NCBI GenBank assembly: GCA_023416195.1
Contig: JAEZID010000466.1
Location: 1-11,521, forward strand
Length of the DNA: 11,521 nucleotides
Direction: 5' to 3'
Source of the DNA: Pseudomonadota bacterium
Lineage (GTDB): Bacteria > Pseudomonadota > Alphaproteobacteria > Azospirillales > Azospirillaceae
Made by a program: the position numbers and the translations under genes. Positions 6,735 to 11,521 of the stretch are shown piece by piece. Below the pieces are notes generated by a model. That model ran no database searches. It was given only the letters and a program-made list of their open reading frames with translations, and was not told the origin of the DNA. How positions within the stretch are numbered: the stretch's first letter is position 1; each line of letters starts with the position of its first letter.

Positions 6735-6751
6735 GCCCGCTTCACAGCGGG
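6735..6751 (+). repeat. Palindromic element, copy 1
   Basis: CCCGCT (6736-6741), loop TCAC, AGCGGG (6746-6751). With the preceding G, the 17 bases GCCCGCTTCACAGCGGG are found again as the exact reverse complement at 9751-9767 on the other side of the caspase gene. It could be a REP-like element or a hairpin terminator. No T-run follows. Confidence 0.6.
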
Positions 6752-6957
6752 TTGAAGGCCCGGCGGGGTATGCGAAGCACCGACCCGGTGAATAATGACG
6801 TCGCCACCTTCCAAATAGGGGCTGAGTGGAGGTGCGGATTTAGCGCCGTTGGGCATGACCCGGCTGGAGAGAGGCGTTAGCCTGTTTTGCCGTCTTGTTC
6901 GCGGGGGTGCCGATCAAATACTGAAAGGTTGGGATCGGGGATTACCACGTTCCATTC

Positions 6958-6998
6958 GAAGCAATCGGGCCGAAGCAATCGGGCCGAAGCGATCGGGG
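6958..6998 (+). repeat. 14-base tandem repeat, almost three copies
   Basis: GAAGCAATCGGGCC is present at 6958-6971 and 6972-6985 exactly, and a third, diverged copy GAAGCGATCGGGG at 6986-6998 provides the GGGG that stands just before the ATG at 7004. The repeat lies in the untranslated leader, not in the chosen coding frame. Confidence 0.85.
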
Positions 6999-7003
6999 TG
7001 ACG

Positions 7004-9730
7004 ATGGTTTCGCGCCTTTGCCGCTTTGTGCTGGCTGTCGTGATCGGCGTCCTGCTGCCCCCATGGGCGGCCGGGTGGGCCGTCGCGGCCACGGCGGAGC
7101 AGCGCATCGCGCTGGTCGTCGGCATCGGCGCCTACGCCCATGCGCCGGAACTGCCCAACCCCAGGAACGACGCCCAGGCCATGGCCGGCGCGCTGCGCGG
7201 GATGGGCTTCACGGTCGAGGAGAAATACGACCTCGACAACCGGGGCATGGCCGAGGCGCTGCGCGGGTTCGGCATCCGGGCGGCGCAGGCCGACGTGGCG
7301 CTGCTGTATTTCGCCGGGCACGGCATGCAGGTGGGCGGCACCAACTTCCTGATCCCCGCCGACGCGCGGCTGGAGCGCGAGCGCGACCTCGTCTACGAGG
7401 CGCTGCCGCTGAACCTGCCGATGGGCGAGCTGGCGCAGGCGCGCAAGCTGGGCATCCTGATCCTGGACGCCTGCCGCAACAACCCCTTCGCCGACCGGCT
7501 GGTGCGGTCCGGCACCAAGCGCACCGAGGTGCATTCCGGCTTCGCCCGCGTCGACGACACGCCGACCGACACGCTGGTCGCCATGGCCACCCGCGCCGAC
7601 GCGGTGGCCGAGGACGGGACCGGCGACCACAGCCCCTACACCGCGTCGCTCCTGAAGAATTTCGAGGTGCCGGGGCTGGAGCTGAGCCTGTTCTTCCGCC
7701 GCGTGCGCGACGACGTGATGCAGCTGACCCAGGGGCGGCAGGAGCCGTACCTGTACGGTTCACTGGGCGCGGCCCCCTTCTACTTCAACCCGCTGCCGGA
7801 GAACCGGGCGCCGCAGCTGGCCGAGGTCAAGCCGCTGGAAGTGTTCGACCGGGGCGGGGCGGAGCCGGTGGGCGTCAGCCGGCCGACCGATCCGGACGGC
7901 GACCAGCTGTTCGCGCAGGTGACCGGGCTACCGCGCGGCGGGGCGGTGCGCATCGGCGACCGGGTCGTGCTGATCGGCGACTATCTGACTGTGGACCAGC
8001 TGGCGGCGACCACCTTCAAGCCGGACGCCACCCATCTGGGCGATGCCGGCAGCTTCGATTTCGCGGTGATGGACGGGCGCGGCGGCGTGGCGCGCGGCGG
8101 CGTGCCGATCCTCATCAAGCCGAGCAACCGCCCGCCCGTCGCGGCGGCGGAGCGCACGGTGCGCACCGTCGTCAACCCGTTGCGCCTCGACGTGCCGGTG
8201 GATCCGGACGGCGATCCCCTGACCTTCATCGTCAGCGCGGTGCCGGAGCGCGGCAAGGTCCGCGACGGCACGACGCCGGTGAAGCCCGGCGACCGGCTGA
8301 GCCCGGAGCAGCTGACCGCGCTGACCTTCGATCCCGAACGCGCCCCCGCCGGCCGGGCCGGCGTGTTCAGCGTGCTGGTCGAGGACGGTCGCGGCGGCCG
8401 CGCGACGATCAGCGCCGTGCTGGAGGTGGAGGACGCCGGCGCCCCTCCGCCCGCCGCCGATCTGGAGGAGGCGCTGTGGCGCCGCGTGCGCGACAGCCGC
8501 GATCCCGGCGAGGTGGAGGCGTTCCTGCGCCTGTTCGACGGCGGTCCCTTCGTCGGTCTGGCGCGCGAGCGGCTGAACGCCCTGCGCTTGTCGGAGGGCG
8601 CGACGGTCGCCGAGGCCAAGTCCGGTTCCACGGGAACGGGGAAGGAGTTGAGCGGAGCTTCGGGAACGGCGGCTTCGGGATTGGCGAAGGCCGAACCGTC
8701 GCATCCGGCCCCGGCGGAACTGCGCGTCGAGCCGACCGGCGAGGGCATGTATGTGGCGATGGCGGATTCGGTGCTGCGCGCCGGGCCGGACACGCGGTCG
8801 GACGCGGTCGGCGGCGTGGCCAAGGGCGGCTACGTGCGCGTGCTCGGCCGGGTCGCCAACGCCGACTGGTACCGGGTGGTGCTGGACGACGGGGCGCAGG
8901 GCTTCGTCTCCGGGCCAGCGCTGCGCCCGGCCGGGCCGGAGGACCGCCAGCGCCTCGCCATGGCGGCCCCGTCCGCGCCGCCGTCGCAGGGGCGGGCGCA
9001 GGGCAACGGCAACAGCTTCCAGGACTGCGCGGACTGCCCGTCGATGGTCAAGGTGCCCGCCGGCAGCTTCACCATGGGCAGCGACAAGGGCGATCCGGCC
9101 CAGCGCCCGGCGCATCGCGTCACCGTCTCGCGCCCCTTCGCCATCGGCGCCTACGAGGTGACGGTGTCCGAATGGCGCGCCTGCGTGGAGGGCGGCGGGT
9201 GCAGCGCCATGCCGCGCATGAGCAACGTGTCCGACGACACGCCGGTGCACAACATCCACTTCGAGGACGCGCTGGCCTACGCCGCGTGGCTCAGCCGCAA
9301 GACGGGCCAGCGCTACCGCCTGCCATCGGAGGCGGAGTGGGAATACGCCGCGCGCGGCGGCGCGAACAGCCGCTTCGCCTGGGGCGACGGCCTGACGCCG
9401 GGCGCGTTGCAGGCCAACTGCCGCGACTGCGGCGGCTCCTTCGACCGGATGCGGCCGGCCTCGGTCGGGCGCTTCCAGCCGAACGGCTTCGGCCTCTACG
9501 ACACCAGCGGCGGCGTGGCGGAGTGGGTCGCCGACTGCTGGAACCCCGGCTACAAGGGCGCCCCGGCGGACGGCAGCGCCTGGACCGGCGGCGAGTGCCG
9601 CAAGCGCGTGCTGCGCGGCGGGTCCTGGCGGGACGAGCTGGACGCCATCACCGTGACGGCGCGCATCGGCTACGACGCCGACGTGCGCTATGTGGCCGAC
9701 GGTTTCCGCGTGGCGCGCGATCTGAATTGA
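7004..9730 (+). CDS. Exported caspase-like protease with cadherin-like repeats, SH3 and FGE-sulfatase domains
   Basis: A 908-residue multidomain protein. Start ATG 7004 gives a Sec signal peptide (hydrophobic 8-23, cleavage after AVA at 28). Domains: a caspase p20-like peptidase C14 domain (about 33-262) with catalytic His106 in YFAGHG and Cys157 in LILDACRNNPF, both intact, and GDHSPYTASLL (207-217); two related DPDGD repeats (about 264-373 and 376-476) of cadherin/VCBS type, probably calcium-binding; a short helical segment (487-528) often seen behind such caspases; a low-complexity Gly/Ser/Ala linker (530-570); an SH3-like domain (581-641); and a C-terminal FGE-sulfatase/SUMF1 domain (about 675-906) with RLPSEAEWEYAARGG (772-786) and LRGGSW (870-875). 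The two FGE active cysteines that follow GGS(Y/W) are absent (Asp877, Ile882), so formylglycine formation is unlikely. The protein should act in the periplasm or at the envelope. Targets are unknown; prokaryotic caspase homologues usually cut after Arg or Lys. Confidence 0.92.
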   Translation: MVSRLCRFVLAVVIGVLLPPWAAGWAVAATAEQRIALVVGIGAYAHAPELPNPRNDAQAMAGALRGMGFTVEEKYDLDNRGMAEALRGFGIRAAQADVALLYFAGHGMQVGGTNFLIPADARLERERDLVYEALPLNLPMGELAQARKLGILILDACRNNPFADRLVRSGTKRTEVHSGFARVDDTPTDTLVAMATRADAVAEDGTGDHSPYTASLLKNFEVPGLELSLFFRRVRDDVMQLTQGRQEPYLYGSLGAAPFYFNPLPENRAPQLAEVKPLEVFDRGGAEPVGVSRPTDPDGDQLFAQVTGLPRGGAVRIGDRVVLIGDYLTVDQLAATTFKPDATHLGDAGSFDFAVMDGRGGVARGGVPILIKPSNRPPVAAAERTVRTVVNPLRLDVPVDPDGDPLTFIVSAVPERGKVRDGTTPVKPGDRLSPEQLTALTFDPERAPAGRAGVFSVLVEDGRGGRATISAVLEVEDAGAPPPAADLEEALWRRVRDSRDPGEVEAFLRLFDGGPFVGLARERLNALRLSEGATVAEAKSGSTGTGKELSGASGTAASGLAKAEPSHPAPAELRVEPTGEGMYVAMADSVLRAGPDTRSDAVGGVAKGGYVRVLGRVANADWYRVVLDDGAQGFVSGPALRPAGPEDRQRLAMAAPSAPPSQGRAQGNGNSFQDCADCPSMVKVPAGSFTMGSDKGDPAQRPAHRVTVSRPFAIGAYEVTVSEWRACVEGGGCSAMPRMSNVSDDTPVHNIHFEDALAYAAWLSRKTGQRYRLPSEAEWEYAARGGANSRFAWGDGLTPGALQANCRDCGGSFDRMRPASVGRFQPNGFGLYDTSGGVAEWVADCWNPGYKGAPADGSAWTGGECRKRVLRGGSWRDELDAITVTARIGYDADVRYVADGFRVARDLN

Positions 9731-10006
9731 TTGCGTGCGCTTTTCTCTCGCCCGCTGTGAAGCGGGCCGCAGCGTCACAAAAAACGCACGCCGCAAACCG
9801 GTGTATCAGTGTTGTCGTCGTGTCACACTGCGGTGGATGACGCCGCGCAACCTCGAAATTGCAAGAATTGGCCTGGAATGCGCGCGGTAAAATCCTTGTT
9901 CAGTGGGCGAGGGGCGAGCGGCCAATTCGGTGTGGTTCTTTACGTCTTTTGAGGGATGGCGTCGCCGAAAGGGCCGAGTGGAAGAAATTCTGGATAGGGG
10001 GCGGTC
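9731..10006. other. Intergenic region between the two caspase-fold genes
   Basis: These 276 bases hold the second palindrome (9750-9767), an A6 run at 9779-9784, a TAAAAT hexamer at 9888-9893 that could be a -10 box (no matching -35 seen), and AGGGGG at 9996-10001, the ribosome-binding site of the next gene. An in-frame TAG at 9995-9997 blocks any earlier start for that gene. Separate transcription of the second gene is likely but not shown. Confidence 0.45.
9750..9767 (-). repeat. Palindromic element, inverted copy 2 / hairpin after the caspase gene
   Basis: GCCCGCT (9750-9756), loop GTGA (GNRA type), AGCGGGC (9761-9767): a 7-bp stem 20 bases after the stop codon. Bases 9751-9767 are the exact reverse complement of 6735-6751. 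There is no T-run, so if it terminates transcription it does so weakly. Confidence 0.6.
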
Positions 10007-11521
10007 GTGTTGGGTCGGTGCCGGTGCGTCATCTGGAGCTTTCTGCTGATCCTGCTGACGGCCGGTGCTGCCGTCGCTGCGGAGGTTGCCGGGGAAAAGC
10101 GCGTCGCGCTGGTGATCGGCAATGCTCAGTATCACAGCGGCGGACCGGCGGCCGGGGTAGCGGCGAACGCCTCCACCATGGCCGAGGCGCTGCGCCGCGC
10201 CGGCTTCACCGTGACGGTCGGCAACAACCTTGACCACCGCAGCATGGTCGCGGCGCTGAGCCGCTTTCAGGACGCGCTGGCCGACGCGGATCTGGGCTTC
10301 CTCTACTATTCGGGGCTGGCGCTCAGCCTGTCGGCCAAGGGGTTCCTGGTGCCGGTGGACGCTAAGCTCGCCTCCGAATACGACGTGATCTTCGACACCA
10401 TCGAACTCGATTACGCGCTGAAGGAGATGCAGAGCGCCGGGCGCAAGGCCGTCGCCGTGTTCGACCCGGTGCCGGGGCATCCGCTGGCCGACAAGCTGAC
10501 CGCCGCCATGGGGGAGGCCGGGCGCTCGGTCAAGCCGGTGCTGGCAACGCCCTCGGCGCTGGACAACCTGTTCGTGGCTTACGCGCACCGGCCCGGCGTG
10601 CCGCCGGCACCGCTGTCCGGCAACGGCCCCAGCCCCTTCACCGCCGCGCTGGCGCAGGAAATGGCCAAGCCCGGCGTGCCGCTGCGCGACGCGTTGGCCG
10701 AGGTCGCGCGGGTCGTGGTCGGGACGACGAAGGGCGCGCAGCATCCCTGGCTTCAGGACCGGCTGGGTGGCGATCTGGCGCTGGCGCCGGGGGCCGCCGT
10801 GGCCGCCCTGCCGCCCCCGAAACCCGATGCGCCCAAACCCGAGACGCCGAAGCCGGAGGAAAAGCCGGCGATCCTTGAGGTGGCGGTCGAACCGCTGGAC
10901 GAGAAGCGCGTCACCACGCGCGACACCAACCTGCGGACGGGTCCCGACGTGAAATCCTCCGTGGTGACCGTCCTGCGCCACGACACCGAGGTCAAGGTGA
11001 CCGGGCGACCGCGCAAGGGATCCGGCTGGCTGCGCGTCGAGCATGACGGGAAGACCGGCTTCGCCTCCGCCGCGAACCTCGCCCGCCCGGATGAGGCGGG
11101 CGCGCGCACCGCGCCGGTCGCCTCCGCGGCCCCGGCAACGCCGGATGCCGGGGTTTATGCGGTGGCGCGGCCCTCCACCATGTTCCTGCGGCCGATGCTG
11201 GGGGCGCGCAGCGTGCGCGATCTGGAGCAGGGCCAGATGATCACCGTCGTCGAGGCGGTGCCGGACTCCAACTGGGTGAAGGTGCGCGACCGCTTCGGGC
11301 AGGAGGGCTACGTCACCGCCGCCGCGCTGGCGCGCTGGAGCGACGCGGTCGCGGAGCGCGCGCCGCCCGCCGTGCCGGCCCCGGCGGTGACGCGCGGCGA
11401 CGTGGACCCGTTGGCCGGCGCGCTGTCCGGGACGAGCGGCCCGACCGAGATGGCCGCTCTGCCGGCCGCACCCTTGGGCGCGTCCCTGCCGCCGGGCGAT
11501 CCGGTGGCGAAGGGGCTGGCC
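10007..11521 (+). CDS. Exported pseudo-caspase with SH3-like domains (cut by right edge)
   Basis: 505 residues are visible; the gene runs off the right edge. The start is GTG at 10007, 5 bases after AGGGGG. An in-frame TAG at 9995 excludes earlier starts. A signal peptide (hydrophobic 8-24, cleavage near AVA/A at 24) precedes a caspase-like domain (about 30-255) that aligns with the upstream protein: KRVALVIGNAQY (31-42), AEALRRAGFTV (59-69), GFLVPVDAKL (112-121) and SPFTAALAQEM (209-219). Both catalytic positions are changed: YYSGLAL (100-106) has Leu104 for His, and FDPVPGHPL (152-160) has Val155 for Cys. It is therefore a probable pseudo-protease. A Pro/Lys/Glu-rich linker (269-287) follows, then two SH3-like domains (about 300-360, with TNLRTGPD, and 381-443, with WVKVRD and GYVTAAAL) and a Pro/Ala-rich tail. 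SH3-like domains of this sort often bind peptidoglycan or proteins. The fold call is firm; the role is unknown. Confidence 0.85.
   Translation, partial: MLGRCRCVIWSFLLILLTAGAAVAAEVAGEKRVALVIGNAQYHSGGPAAGVAANASTMAEALRRAGFTVTVGNNLDHRSMVAALSRFQDALADADLGFLYYSGLALSLSAKGFLVPVDAKLASEYDVIFDTIELDYALKEMQSAGRKAVAVFDPVPGHPLADKLTAAMGEAGRSVKPVLATPSALDNLFVAYAHRPGVPPAPLSGNGPSPFTAALAQEMAKPGVPLRDALAEVARVVVGTTKGAQHPWLQDRLGGDLALAPGAAVAALPPPKPDAPKPETPKPEEKPAILEVAVEPLDEKRVTTRDTNLRTGPDVKSSVVTVLRHDTEVKVTGRPRKGSGWLRVEHDGKTGFASAANLARPDEAGARTAPVASAAPATPDAGVYAVARPSTMFLRPMLGARSVRDLEQGQMITVVEAVPDSNWVKVRDRFGQEGYVTAAALARWSDAVAERAPPAVPAPAVTRGDVDPLAGALSGTSGPTEMAALPAAPLGASLPPGDPVAKGLA

Larger units (their letters stand above)
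6638..7003. other. Divergent intergenic region before the caspase gene
   Basis: No gene was found in these 366 bases. They hold a possible minus-strand -10 box (TATATC, 6667-6672) with a weak TTTTCC 17 bases before it for the DUF3126-like gene, the palindrome at 6735-6751, and the 14-base tandem repeat at 6958-6998 that runs into the ribosome-binding region of the caspase gene. No clear promoter for the caspase gene could be assigned. The stretch is less GC-rich than the coding parts. Confidence 0.5.

Noticed and set aside
6953..6998. CRISPR-like array
   Set aside because: The repeats are 14 bases long, directly tandem and without spacers.
9590..9730. C-terminus of the FGE domain as the variable region of a diversity-generating retroelement
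   Set aside because: FGE/C-type lectin-fold proteins, sometimes fused to caspases, are known retroelement targets. Here the C-terminus is not rich in AAC/AAT codons, no repeat-like template copy is seen downstream, and no reverse transcriptase is in the window.
7018..9840. A 940-residue open frame on the plus strand overlapping the caspase gene
   Set aside because: It is Arg/Gly/Ala-rich without recognisable domains, a usual by-product of GC-rich coding sequence. The frame starting at 7004 contains all the domains.
9806..11044. A 412-residue minus-strand open frame opposite the pseudo-caspase gene
   Set aside because: It is His/Arg/Gly-rich with no domain, whereas the plus strand encodes a clear signal peptide, caspase fold and SH3-like domains.

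Overview
The window is very GC-rich, and its genes show strong G/C bias at third codon positions and clear Shine-Dalgarno sites. A DUF3126-type small protein (a family I know from Alphaproteobacteria) and the overall gene style suggest an Azospirillum-like member of the Rhodospirillales. This assignment is an inference from gene style, not from a marker gene.

Layout from left to right. (1) Positions 1-826, minus strand: the first 275 residues of a large acyl-CoA synthetase that closely resembles the N-terminus of the trifunctional propionyl-CoA synthase (Pcs). The gene continues off the left edge. (2) 922-1341, plus: a single-domain cupin, transcribed divergently from it. (3) 1580-5487, minus: a compact four-gene ABC importer operon of the NitT/TauT (NMT1/THI5, ThiXYZ-like) type. 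Its order is ATPase, permease, enlarged permease, periplasmic binding protein. The first three genes overlap at their ends, and a terminator-like hairpin sits just before the binding-protein gene. (4) 5702-6319, plus: an unrecognised two-helix membrane protein, convergent with (5) 6377-6637, minus, the DUF3126-like gene, with a shared hairpin between them. (6) 7004-9730, plus: a 908-residue exported protein with an intact caspase-like His/Cys dyad, two DPDGD (cadherin/VCBS-like) repeats, an SH3-like domain and a C-terminal FGE-sulfatase (SUMF1) domain that lacks the FGE cysteine pair. (7) 10007 to the right edge, plus: a second exported caspase-fold protein, followed by two SH3-like domains, in which both catalytic positions are replaced (His to Leu, Cys to Val).

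How the genes may work together. The left half looks metabolic: import of a small nitrogenous or heterocyclic compound, and conversion of 3-hydroxypropionate to propionyl-CoA. A link between the two is only conjecture. The right half is the most unusual part: an apparently active caspase homologue beside a pseudo-caspase paralogue. Both have signal peptides and SH3-like domains, so they probably act in the periplasm or at the cell wall. Short palindromic elements with the same 17-base core lie in opposite orientation on either side of the active caspase gene, and a 14-base tandem repeat runs into its ribosome-binding region. No tRNA, rRNA, CRISPR array, transposase or integrase was seen.
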